Shown: one piece after another, positions 8,690-17,129 of the stretch
Position numbering within the stretch: position 1 is the first letter of the stretch
Layout of the letters: every line of letters begins with the position of its first letter
NCBI GenBank assembly: GCA_964251665.1
Contig: CAXUKO010000011.1
Span: 1 to 64,000 of the forward strand
Direction: 5' to 3'
DNA length: 64,000 nt
From: JBBQLG01 sp964251665
GTDB taxonomy: Bacteria > Bacteroidota > Bacteroidia > Cytophagales > Spirosomataceae
Program-made: the position numbers and the translations under genes
Notes under the pieces: generated by a model
The model's database searches: none
Seen by the model: only the letters and a program-made list of their open reading frames with translations
What the model was told of the DNA's origin: nothing

Positions 8690-11014
8690 ATGCTTAAACT
8701 CGTCCTGACAGGCCTGCCGTTTGTTTGCCTGCTGACTGCGCACGCGCAGCCTCGCCCGGCGTTAACCGCCACCGATTATGAACAGGCCCAGCGGTTCATG
8801 GGGGCCAACGCCGAACAGCTAATCGATCACGGCAGCGTGCGGCCCAACTGGCTGCCGGGTGACCGGTTCTGGTACCGCGACCTCAACCCCAAAGGGACCG
8901 AATTCATCCTGGTCGACCCCGTCAAAGGCACGCGCACGACGGCTTTCGATCATCAGAAACTCGCGGGTTCCCTGTCGAAAGCACTCGGAAAGACCTACGA
9001 ACCGGCGGGGCTACCGTTCCAGAGCCTGAGTTTTTCGCCCGATAACCAGTCTGTTATCGTTCAGGCCGGGGGCAAATCGTGGCACTACAGTCCACAAACC
9101 GATCAGTTAACCGCCGATACCAGCAGGAGTCAGTTAACCGCCGGTAGTGGCAGGCTGTCGGGTATTGAGGTGCTTTCCCCCGACCGGAAGCGGGCCGCTT
9201 ACATCAAAGACTATAACCTATGGGTGCGTACCCTGCAAACTGGTGTGCAAACGCAACTGACAACCGACGGTAGTAAAGATTTTGGTTATGCCACCGATAA
9301 CGCGGGCTGGAAATCCAGCGACCGAGCCATTTTAGCCTGGTCACCGGACTCAAAAAAGATAGCCACCTTTAAACAGGATCAGCGGCAGGTGAGCGATATG
9401 TACCTGGTGTCTACCAACGTGGGGAAGCCCGTCCTGAAACAGTGGAAATACCCCTTGCCGGGTGATGCGGTTATTCCTATGATTCACCGGGTCATCATCG
9501 ACGTTGATGCGGCTAAAGTCATCCCCCTGCAACTACCCCCTGACCCGCACCGCGCTACGCTGAGCGACGACATAGCGAGCAGCGGCACACTGGACGATGT
9601 GAATTGGACCGAAGACGGCTCGAAGCTCGCGTTTGTCTCTACCTCGCGCGACCATAAGCAGGAGAAAGTGCGCATTGCTGATGCCACAACGGGCGCGGTA
9701 CGGGACGTGTTTGAGGAAGTCGTACCTACCCAGTACGAATCAGGCTGGGATGCTATCAACTGGCGGTATCTGGCCAAAACCAATGAGTTTATCTGGTTCT
9801 CGGAGCGCGACAACTGGGGTCATCTGTACCTCTACGATGCCACAACCGGCAAACTGAAAAACCAGATTACCAAAGGCGACTGGGTTGTTACCCAACTGCT
9901 GAAGGTGGATGAAGCCAAACGGATGCTCTACTTCATCACGACCGGTCGTCAACCGGCCAATCTGTATTTTACCCAGCTCTGCCAGATTGGTTTCGATGGG
10001 AAGAACTTCGCGGTGCTCACCCCCGAAGCAGGTAATCACCAGGTTAGCCTGTCGCCCTCGGGCAACTACTTTGTCGATACCTATTCAAAGCCGGATGTGC
10101 CGCCGGTGAGTGTCCTGCGGAACATGGCCGGTAAGCTGATCGTCAACCTGGAGAAAGCCGACATTACCCGACTAACGGCCACCGGCTGGCATGCTCCCAC
10201 CCCGATTAAGGTGATAGCACACGATGGCAAAACCGACTTGTTTGGCCTGATGTATACGCCTACGAAGCTTGACCCGGCCAGAAAATACCCGGTAATCGAC
10301 TACATCTACCCCGGTCCGCAGGGCGGTAGCGTGGGAAACTGGTCGTTTTCTGCCTCCCGGAAGGATAATCATGCACTGGCCGAACTGGGGTTTGTAGTCG
10401 TTGAAATCGAAGGCACCAGTAACCCACTGCGTTCCAAGAGTTTTCACGACATGAGCTACGGCAACATGTCGGAGAATACCCTGCCTGACCAGGTAACAGG
10501 GATTAAGCAACTGGCCGGACAATACGCCTATATGGATACGAGCCGGGTGGGAATCTGGGGCCACTCCGGTGGTGGCTTTGCGACGGCGACGGCCATGTTC
10601 AAATACCCGGATTTCTTCAAGGTGGGCATTTCCGAATCGGGTAACCACGACAACCGCAACTACGAGGACGATTGGGGCGAGCGCTACGATGGGCTGGTCA
10701 CGGCATCGGATTACGAAGCACACGCCAACCAGAATTACGCCAAAAATCTGAAAGGGAAACTGATGCTCGCCCACGGAATGATGGACGATAACGTACCCCC
10801 GTCCAATACCCTGCTGGTGGTGGAAGCCCTGGAGAAAGCCAACAAAGATTACGACCTGGTTCTGTTTCCGAACAGTCGGCACGGATTTGGCAGTTACACG
10901 CCCTATATGACCCGCCGTCGCTGGGATTATTTCGTGAAAAACCTGCTGGGTGCCGAACCCCCGCACGAATTCCAGATTACGATGAAGCCCGACCCGAGGC
11001 TGGGGGCAAGGTGA
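8690..11014 (+). CDS. Dipeptidyl-peptidase IV-type S9 family serine peptidase
   Basis: 774 residues from the ATG at 8690, which starts a clean signal peptide (MLKLVLTGLPFVCLLTAHAQ). An upstream in-frame TTG at 8669 is less likely. The N-terminal DPPIV beta-propeller spans roughly residues 90-480, with the substrate-contacting region around ESGWD. The alpha/beta hydrolase domain follows, with nucleophile S626 in GHSGGG, D699 in HGMMDDNV and H731 in SRHGFG. DPP-IV-type enzymes release Xaa-Pro (or other) dipeptides and in Bacteroidota are periplasmic, feeding asaccharolytic peptide use. The upstream 273 bases are gene-free and hold two TATTTTTA stretches, so it may have its own promoter. Confidence 0.93.
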   Translation: MLKLVLTGLPFVCLLTAHAQPRPALTATDYEQAQRFMGANAEQLIDHGSVRPNWLPGDRFWYRDLNPKGTEFILVDPVKGTRTTAFDHQKLAGSLSKALGKTYEPAGLPFQSLSFSPDNQSVIVQAGGKSWHYSPQTDQLTADTSRSQLTAGSGRLSGIEVLSPDRKRAAYIKDYNLWVRTLQTGVQTQLTTDGSKDFGYATDNAGWKSSDRAILAWSPDSKKIATFKQDQRQVSDMYLVSTNVGKPVLKQWKYPLPGDAVIPMIHRVIIDVDAAKVIPLQLPPDPHRATLSDDIASSGTLDDVNWTEDGSKLAFVSTSRDHKQEKVRIADATTGAVRDVFEEVVPTQYESGWDAINWRYLAKTNEFIWFSERDNWGHLYLYDATTGKLKNQITKGDWVVTQLLKVDEAKRMLYFITTGRQPANLYFTQLCQIGFDGKNFAVLTPEAGNHQVSLSPSGNYFVDTYSKPDVPPVSVLRNMAGKLIVNLEKADITRLTATGWHAPTPIKVIAHDGKTDLFGLMYTPTKLDPARKYPVIDYIYPGPQGGSVGNWSFSASRKDNHALAELGFVVVEIEGTSNPLRSKSFHDMSYGNMSENTLPDQVTGIKQLAGQYAYMDTSRVGIWGHSGGGFATATAMFKYPDFFKVGISESGNHDNRNYEDDWGERYDGLVTASDYEAHANQNYAKNLKGKLMLAHGMMDDNVPPSNTLLVVEALEKANKDYDLVLFPNSRHGFGSYTPYMTRRRWDYFVKNLLGAEPPHEFQITMKPDPRLGAR

Positions 11015-11113
11015 TGTAAAGGCCAGTCTCCGCATTATCACCGAAAGTGGGTACAGATGGTAACCAAATACATACCGATGGGTTACGGCGGCTAACTGGC
11101 AAAACAAGTTGAA

Positions 11114-11130
11114 TGTCCTGAATCAGGACA
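11114..11130. promoter_or_regulatory. 17-bp perfect palindrome, candidate operator
   Basis: TGTCCTGA-A-TCAGGACA is a perfect dyad of 8 bp per arm, about 90 bases before the GalU-like start codon. It has no T-tract, so it is more likely a dimeric-regulator site than a terminator of the DPP gene. No regulator can be named. Confidence 0.4.
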
Positions 11131-11219
11131 AAGATGTCCGGTAAAGAGGGTAGGTAGTAAAAGGTTTAGTTAAGACGGTAACGTCCCACTATAGTCAAGG
11201 GTTGAATAGTCTCTGAAAG

Positions 11220-12179
11220 ATGAAAGTAAGAAAAGCAGTGATCACCGCAGCCGCGCGCGGAGAACGATTATACCCGGTAGCTGACACGATTCAGAAAGCC
11301 ATGCTCCCGGTTATTGATATCGATGGGTTACATAAACCTGTCATTCAAGCCATTGCCGAAGAAGCTTTTCTGAGTGGCATTGACGAAATCTGCGTCGTGT
11401 GTGCGCCCGGCGATGGAGAACGATACATCAGTGCGTTCACGTCGTTACGCGACAACCTGGTGAAGTCGTACAAAAGCGTTGACTGGGCCCGGGAGGAAGC
11501 CGAGAAAATTGATAACCTCATCAGCCGGGTTCAGTTTACCGAGCAAAAGGAACCCCTTGGCTATGGCCATGCGGTTTACTGTGCCAGAGAGTTTGTCAAT
11601 AACGAGCCTTTCCTGTTGCTGTTAGGTGACTACCTGTACGTATCGAACCTGGTCAGTAAGCGGTGTGCCGCTCAGCTTATCGAGTTGGCTACGCAGGAAA
11701 ACTGTTCGGTATCCGCCGTTAACCCGACAATTGAGCATCAGATCGGTCGGTATGGTACCCTGACCGGCAAACATGTACCCAATAAGGCAGGGGTTTATCA
11801 GATTGAAAAAATCATTGAGAAACCCTCCCTGAGTGTGGCCGAACTCGAACTACAGACTCCCGGTTTGCGCGTTGGCTATTACCTCTGTTTCTTCGGCATG
11901 CACGTGTTCACACCGACAGTTTTCACCATTTTGGAGAAACAGATTGCGCAGAAAAGTCCGAACACGATGCTCACTCCAACGTTGCAGGAACTGGCCGAAA
12001 CCGAAAAATACCTGGCACTGGAAGTGAAGGGCAACCGCTACGACTTAAGTGGACGGCATGGTCTGCTGCGGGCGCAGATGGCCCTGGGGCTGGCTGGCGA
12101 GGCTCACGACGAAACCCTGACGTCGATGGTTGAACTCCTGGCCGAAGCAAACACGCGGAAGGCTCAGCGGGTGGTATAG
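11220..12179 (+). CDS. GalU-like UTP-glucose-1-phosphate uridylyltransferase family protein
   Basis: 319 residues of the Rossmann-type nucleotidyltransferase superfamily. The N-terminus (VRKAVITAAARGERLYP, then QKAMLPVID) aligns with the GalU signature GxGTRxxPxTK...KxMLP, but GLGTRFLP is replaced by ARGERLYP, a noticeable change in the nucleotide-binding loop. Further GalU-like landmarks are a glutamine-rich FTEQKEPLGYGHAV (about 102-115), LLLGDY (136-141) and the IIEKP segment. GalU-type enzymes make UDP-glucose from UTP and glucose 1-phosphate, and relatives use other NTPs or sugars. The gene is followed 125 bases later by a sugar kinase/pyrophosphorylase fusion on the same strand, so both probably act in one nucleotide-sugar pathway. 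Cytoplasmic. Confidence 0.85.
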   Translation: MKVRKAVITAAARGERLYPVADTIQKAMLPVIDIDGLHKPVIQAIAEEAFLSGIDEICVVCAPGDGERYISAFTSLRDNLVKSYKSVDWAREEAEKIDNLISRVQFTEQKEPLGYGHAVYCAREFVNNEPFLLLLGDYLYVSNLVSKRCAAQLIELATQENCSVSAVNPTIEHQIGRYGTLTGKHVPNKAGVYQIEKIIEKPSLSVAELELQTPGLRVGYYLCFFGMHVFTPTVFTILEKQIAQKSPNTMLTPTLQELAETEKYLALEVKGNRYDLSGRHGLLRAQMALGLAGEAHDETLTSMVELLAEANTRKAQRVV

Positions 12180-12277
12180 TTCGTGGTTAACGGTTTGTAG
12201 TTGATGGTTCGTGGTCAGGGGTTGCGATCCGGTGCTCCGACTAACGCAACTACCAATCACAAACTAAGAACTACTCC
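12177..12277. repeat. Imperfect inverted repeat of TAGTT-rich units
   Basis: The left arm (from the stop codon of the GalU-like gene, about 12177-12215) and the right arm (about 12246-12277) are imperfect reverse complements, both built from TAGTTcgTGGTT-like units. It resembles the low-complexity palindromic repeats at 45174-45256 and 50755-50836 in style but not in sequence. It may weaken transcription between the two sugar genes. Confidence 0.4.
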
Positions 12278-12304
12278 TCCCAGCCAACTTTAAAAAGAAG
12301 CCAA

Positions 12305-15300
12305 ATGAATGTTTTTATAGAAACTATTACGTCTGCTGATCCCACCATACGTAACCGCTCCTTTTTCGACTTAAACCGGAATCTATCTGCCAACAGTCGA
12401 TTAAGCGCCCTGCGGGAGCTGGATGAATTCAGAAAGTCGACGCCCAACCTGTACGATAAAGTTAGAGCCATTCTATTTCTGTATGCCGGCTTTCGCTTTT
12501 TCCTGATGGAATCCAGGGAAACACCGGCTACTGGCAAAATTCCCTACGCTGGCTTTGATGATTTACTGGCGCGCCGGTTCGAACAGGCGATTGCTACCTT
12601 CTTACAGGATCTGGACCGGCATGGGCCGAACGCGACGTTGTTCAGTGCGTTAGCCGATAGCTATCACCAGTTATCCTTCCAGATTCTGGCCGATCAGGTG
12701 CGGAAGAGTGTTCGGTCCAGCAAAGGAAATCAGTGGATGTTCCGCGTGGGGCACCAGTCCGAACACCCGATTCGTATTCATCCCCGGCTGCTGCAACGGC
12801 CGGATAATTCGCTCTTCTACCCGATTCTGCACGAGCAAACGTCCGTGCGGATGGATTTGACCCACAGCGGCTGGTCGGATATCTTCTTTCTGGGGATGGA
12901 CTACCCCGAAGGCGCACGGGTCGTTAATGTCTCCATCGACCTTGGCGTGTTTGGCCGTGATAACGATATTCGTCCACCCCTGCATTGCTATGTGCGGGTG
13001 ATCTCCGAGCCGGTACTACGCCTGACCAGCGTTGACCTGAATACGACTAAAGATGTGCATGACCTGGCCGACCTCTTCAACTTCGGCAACGATTACCTGA
13101 GTCTGGTCAAAGCGGGGGTGATTGCATCGGGGTTGATTCCGCCCTCGTTTGAAGGCACCAACCAGTCTTTAGCCGAAATTCTGGCTCGTATTGTGGCTCC
13201 CAGTATGGGTATTGAACTCGTTACGAAAGTGAACGACATTCCCAAGGGCTCCCGCTTTGCCGTATCGACCAACCTGCTGGGTTCTATGATTAGCCTGCTG
13301 ATGCGGGCTACCGGACAAACGCAACGTCTGGAAGGTGGCTTACTGGAAAGCGAACGGCGGTTGGTAGCCTCCCGGGCTATTCTGGGCGAGTGGATTGGCG
13401 GCTCGGGTGGAGGCTGGCAGGATTCCGGTGGGGTTTGGCCGGGCATCAAAGCCATTCAGGGTACGTTTGCGCAGGAAGGTGATCCTGAATATGGCATCAG
13501 CCGGGGTACCTTGTTGCCCCGCCACCGCGTGTTGCAGGGCGACGAAGTACATCCCGAGATTCAGGATAAACTCATGAACTCGCTGGTGCTGATGCATGGG
13601 GGTATGGCCTCCAACGTCGGCCCGATTCTGGAAATGGTTACCGAAAAATACCTGCTCCGGGGCGATAACGAGTGGGCTGCCCGTCAGCAAACCAACCAGA
13701 TATTCGATAATATCCTGGGGGCTATCAAAGAAGGAGACATTAAGAAACTGGGTGCCAATACGGCGCGAAACTGGGAGGGACCCATCAAAACGATCATCCC
13801 CTGGGCGTCAACCTACTTCACCGAACAGCTCATTACCAAAGCTAAAAAACAGTTCGGCGACGACTACTATGGTTTCCTGATGCTCGGCGGTATGTCGGGT
13901 GGAGGTATGGGCATGTTTGTGAATCCAGCCCATTACGAGGCCTACAAACTACAGGTGCTGGAACTGCTCCGGCAAACGAAACAGGAGTTGTCCGACTCGC
14001 TGCCGTTTGCGATGGAGCCGGTAGTCTACAATTGGAGTATCAACCTCAGAGGTAGCTGGGCGACTATACAGGAAGGTGCCGATGCGCTGATGCCGGAGTC
14101 CTATTACGGGATTCACGTGTCGGAGCTGGTACGGAAAGATCCCGCGTCCATCCCCTACATTCGCCGGGCTGAAATCGACTACTTTACCACGTATTGCGAA
14201 CGCAATAACCTGGCGTATCCCTTACTGCGGACCATCATTAGTAATCTGTTCAACGTATCGGACCCCACGTCGCAGGGCAACCGCAGTGCCGAAAGTGAAA
14301 AAGCGGACCGGATCAAGAAAGAGAACGGATTCGATTACATTCAGCATAACGAAATCCGTGAAGAGCTGCAAAAAGGTCGGATTGGCTTGTCCCGCAACCG
14401 CCTGCCGGCTGAAACCACCATTGATGATGTTCAGCCGAACGACATTACCCGACTCGAAGCCGTAGCTGCGTCTGCCGAAGCTGGTGCAGCGGCCATTCGG
14501 GCCGGTAAAGTTGCCGTTATGAGTCTGGCCGCTGGTGTTGGCAGCCGCTGGACCAAAGGTGCCGGTGTGATCAAAGCCATCAATCCGTTTGTGGATATTG
14601 ACGGGGTGCATCGGAGCTTTCTGGAAATACACATGGCCAAAACGCGGAGGGTTGCCGAACAATACGACGCTACCATTCCGCACCTGGTGGCGACCAGCTA
14701 CCTGACGCACGAGCCAATTCGGAAAAAGCTGGCGCAAACGGGAAACTTCGGTTATCAGGGGCCTGCTTATTTGTCAGCAGGTCGTTCTATCGGGCAGCGG
14801 TTTGTGCCTATGGAACGCGACTTACGGTTTTTGTGGGAAGAAATGCCCCAGGAAACGCTCGACGAGAACAAGCAGAAAGTGCGGGATGCGGTGCGCCAGT
14901 CGATGATCGGCTGGGCCAAGTCGAAAGGAGAGGGGACCGACTACGTGGATAACATTGCCGCCCAGCGTTTTTCTCCGCTGGGGCACTGGTATGAAGTGTC
15001 TAACCTTTTGCGGAACGGTACATTGGCCCAGTTACTCGCCGAGCATCCACAGGTAGAAACGATCATGCTCCATAACATCGATACGCTCGGTGCCGATGTA
15101 GACCCCGCTGCGCTGGGCTATCACCTGGAATCGGGAAATGTGCTCACGTTTGAGATTATACCCCGTCGCATCGAGGATCGTGGGGGCGGATTGGCCCGCG
15201 TAAATGGCCATCTCCGTCTGCTGGAAGGACTGGCACAGCCCCGTGAAGAGGACGAGCTGAATCTGAGTTATTACAACACGAATACAACCTGGATTCAGAT

Positions 15301-15670
15301 TGACCCACTGCTTCAGCTATTCGGGATTACCCGCGCTGATCTGCAAACCGGCGATGACGCGCAACTGGCCAAAGCGGTTCGGAGTGTCGCCCATCGGATT
15401 CCGACCTACGTCACCATCAAAGACGTAAAATACCGCTGGGGGCACGGCCAGGAAGATATTTACCCGGTCGCTCAGATTGAAAAGTTGTGGAGCGATATGT
15501 CCGCCCTGGCCGATGTCAAGTGTGGCTACATGGAGGTGCCGCGTTTCCGGGGGCAGCAAATGAAAGACCCGGCCCAGTTAGACGCCTGGGTGACTGATGG
15601 CAGTAAAGACCACGTAGCCTCGCTATGTACCTTCACTACAGCCAATACGGAGCAGCTAAAACCGGTTTAA
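12305..15670 (+). CDS. GHMP sugar kinase fused to UDPGP-type pyrophosphorylase
   Basis: 1121 residues, no signal peptide. After an N-terminal helical region (1-170), residues about 180-540 show fucokinase-like GHMP landmarks: HSGWSDIFFLG (187-197) like the SGGWSDTPP motif, VVNVSIDL, a degenerate phosphate loop IPKGSRFAVSTN (312-323), WQDSGGVWPGIK (371-382) and GGMSGGGMGMF (528-538, motif 3). Residues about 735-1100 form a UDPGP-family nucleotidyltransferase: LAAGVGSRW (741-749) as the nucleotide loop, then HNIDTLGAD (923-931). GHMP kinases make sugar 1-phosphates and UDPGP enzymes convert these to UDP-sugars, so the fusion could turn a free sugar into an NDP-sugar. Bacteroides Fkp joins similar activities in the opposite order with a different pyrophosphorylase domain. 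The function is inferred; the substrate is unknown. Confidence 0.78.
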   Translation: MNVFIETITSADPTIRNRSFFDLNRNLSANSRLSALRELDEFRKSTPNLYDKVRAILFLYAGFRFFLMESRETPATGKIPYAGFDDLLARRFEQAIATFLQDLDRHGPNATLFSALADSYHQLSFQILADQVRKSVRSSKGNQWMFRVGHQSEHPIRIHPRLLQRPDNSLFYPILHEQTSVRMDLTHSGWSDIFFLGMDYPEGARVVNVSIDLGVFGRDNDIRPPLHCYVRVISEPVLRLTSVDLNTTKDVHDLADLFNFGNDYLSLVKAGVIASGLIPPSFEGTNQSLAEILARIVAPSMGIELVTKVNDIPKGSRFAVSTNLLGSMISLLMRATGQTQRLEGGLLESERRLVASRAILGEWIGGSGGGWQDSGGVWPGIKAIQGTFAQEGDPEYGISRGTLLPRHRVLQGDEVHPEIQDKLMNSLVLMHGGMASNVGPILEMVTEKYLLRGDNEWAARQQTNQIFDNILGAIKEGDIKKLGANTARNWEGPIKTIIPWASTYFTEQLITKAKKQFGDDYYGFLMLGGMSGGGMGMFVNPAHYEAYKLQVLELLRQTKQELSDSLPFAMEPVVYNWSINLRGSWATIQEGADALMPESYYGIHVSELVRKDPASIPYIRRAEIDYFTTYCERNNLAYPLLRTIISNLFNVSDPTSQGNRSAESEKADRIKKENGFDYIQHNEIREELQKGRIGLSRNRLPAETTIDDVQPNDITRLEAVAASAEAGAAAIRAGKVAVMSLAAGVGSRWTKGAGVIKAINPFVDIDGVHRSFLEIHMAKTRRVAEQYDATIPHLVATSYLTHEPIRKKLAQTGNFGYQGPAYLSAGRSIGQRFVPMERDLRFLWEEMPQETLDENKQKVRDAVRQSMIGWAKSKGEGTDYVDNIAAQRFSPLGHWYEVSNLLRNGTLAQLLAEHPQVETIMLHNIDTLGADVDPAALGYHLESGNVLTFEIIPRRIEDRGGGLARVNGHLRLLEGLAQPREEDELNLSYYNTNTTWIQIDPLLQLFGITRADLQTGDDAQLAKAVRSVAHRIPTYVTIKDVKYRWGHGQEDIYPVAQIEKLWSDMSALADVKCGYMEVPRFRGQQMKDPAQLDAWVTDGSKDHVASLCTFTTANTEQLKPV

Positions 15671-15679
15671 GCGCAACCA

Positions 15680-15717
15680 AATCGCCCCCGTATCTGCCAG
15701 TAGATACGGGGGCGATT
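15680..15717 (+). terminator. Terminator after the kinase/pyrophosphorylase gene
   Basis: A 16-bp perfect stem (AATCGCCCCCGTATCT and complement) with a six-base loop begins 10 bases after the stop codon. The downstream T-tract is weak (CGTTTAC), but the very stable stem and position make a terminator the best reading. Confidence 0.75.
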
Positions 15718-15825
15718 CGTTTACAGGCTCGTATATCTGCTCGTCAGCGGTGGTTGTCCGGTAGTAGGTAATCACTTATTGTGCATGTTATCATACAAAA
15801 AGTTACTCATCCGAATTCTTGGTAT

Positions 15826-15833
15826 TATTTTTG
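15826..15833 (+). promoter_or_regulatory. Candidate Bacteroidota -7 element (TATTTTTG)
   Basis: TATTTTTG matches the TAnnTTTG consensus of Bacteroidota housekeeping promoters and lies about 70 bases before the LuxR-type gene. I see no convincing TTTG at the -33 position, so the call is tentative. Confidence 0.35.
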
Positions 15834-15900
15834 GTAGGCTTTCAGTGTCAGGCGGTTAGACTCCTGTTTTTCTTAGTTAATCACAAGCCTGCCTCACCCC

Positions 15901-16344
15901 ATGAAAGCACTGAAACAACTTGACAATGCGACCCTGAATGCGCTGAAAACGTCTTTAGACGGCTATCAGCGGTTTGAAGGGAGCCATCCTCAGGTAGCTA
16001 CTTACTTCTGTAAAGTCATCGAATCGCTGATTGGCTCCATCAGTGAAATCAACGTATGGGCGATACGCGACCTGCTGAATGCCGAGGACGACCGACGCAG
16101 CCGGGTAACAAACGTAAAGGTTGCCAGCCCGGATACGCATACGCTGATTAAACGGTTAGGGCAGCAGGAACTGCGCGTACTGCGGCTGATTGGTCAGGGT
16201 TACCAGGCCGAAACGATAGCTGATCTGTTGGGTATCAGCCACCGGACCGTTGCTAACCACAAAGCCAATATTGTGCTTAAGTTAGAACTGGGATCAGCCA
16301 AGGATTTAGCCCGGTTCGCCATCAATAATCTGACGTTTGTCTAA
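15901..16344 (+). CDS. LuxR/GerE-type helix-turn-helix transcriptional regulator
   Basis: 147 residues. The C-terminal 65 residues (about 80-145) are a GerE/LuxR-type DNA-binding domain: the ELRVLRLIGQGYQAETIADLL helix pair followed by the recognition helix ISHRTVANHKANI. The N-terminal 75 residues are helical and match neither a receiver nor an autoinducer-binding domain, so this is a short regulator of unknown input. It stands alone between a terminator and the convergent DUF1080 gene. ATG start. Confidence 0.85.
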   Translation: MKALKQLDNATLNALKTSLDGYQRFEGSHPQVATYFCKVIESLIGSISEINVWAIRDLLNAEDDRRSRVTNVKVASPDTHTLIKRLGQQELRVLRLIGQGYQAETIADLLGISHRTVANHKANIVLKLELGSAKDLARFAINNLTFV

Positions 16345-16368
16345 GCACCGGTGCGAAAGGAGTGTAGC

Positions 16369-17010
16369 CTAATCGGGCAGTACCTTCACCATAATGTCTT
16401 TGTAAAACACTTTGCTTTTGGGGTCGTGCCCCTGCAAGGCTACCGTGCCGCTGCTCAGCCGGTGCTGGCTCGGATTACCCGCCCGGCTGAGGCTGTCGGG
16501 TTCAGTATAGTCGTTAACAACTTTGTCATTGACCTTTACCGTTACGTGTTTACCCTGCACGATGATATGCTCCGTGTACCATTCATCATCCTTCACAAAG
16601 ACTTCGTTCACATCCTGAAGCCCATAAACACTGCCGGTTTTACGCCAGTCGGTATGGGTTTGGTTTACCTGAATTTCGTAGCCTTTGGCGGGCCAGTCGG
16701 TGGGTTGGTAAGCCGTGTGAATGAACATGCCGGAATTGGCACCGGGCATAGTTTTTACCTGCGCTTTCCACTCGAAGTTTTTGAAGGTATGGTTGTTCAC
16801 CGGCCCCTCGTAAAATAGATGCGCCCGTGGGCCAAACACAACAATGGCCCCGTCCTGTACGCTAAACGTAGCCGGATTTTCGGATGCTTTCCAGCCATTA
16901 AGCGTTTTACCATCGAAAATGCTGACCCAGCCATCAGCCATCGAATGCAGCGTCAGATTCAGGAACAGGCCGCTGAGCGCGAGACCCGCGTAGAGAATGT
17001 GTTTTTTCAT
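16369..17010 (-). CDS. Secreted DUF1080 protein (3-keto-disaccharide hydrolase family)
   Basis: 213 residues with a signal peptide (cleavage near residue 25, after LHSMA). The whole mature part is one DUF1080 concanavalin-like beta-sandwich. Landmarks are GWVSIFDGKTLNGWK (about 27-41), SGMFIHT, GYEIQV and the closing VALQGHDPKSKVFYKDIMVK. The family contains 3-keto-glycoside (3-keto-disaccharide) hydrolases and many uncharacterised secreted proteins abundant in Bacteroidota and Planctomycetes. No GMC/Gfo/Idh partner is adjacent; the GMC oxidoreductase of this window is far away. Start chosen at the ATG that opens the signal peptide. Confidence 0.88.
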   Translation of the reverse strand: MKKHILYAGLALSGLFLNLTLHSMADGWVSIFDGKTLNGWKASENPATFSVQDGAIVVFGPRAHLFYEGPVNNHTFKNFEWKAQVKTMPGANSGMFIHTAYQPTDWPAKGYEIQVNQTHTDWRKTGSVYGLQDVNEVFVKDDEWYTEHIIVQGKHVTVKVNDKVVNDYTEPDSLSRAGNPSQHRLSSGTVALQGHDPKSKVFYKDIMVKVLPD

Positions 17011-17129
17011 GGGCTTCGGATATAGAATTTATTGACAAAGCAGAAAGATGGTGAGATCTAACGGGATGGACTGACTGCTGCCATATCGGGTCAATGTAGT
17101 AGCAACTGATCACCCAGAAGCATGGGCAT

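Noticed and set aside
10172..11107. Minus-strand open frame of 311 codons under the S9 peptidase gene
   Set aside because: Antisense shadow of the catalytic domain. Its translated text has no domain or signal peptide.
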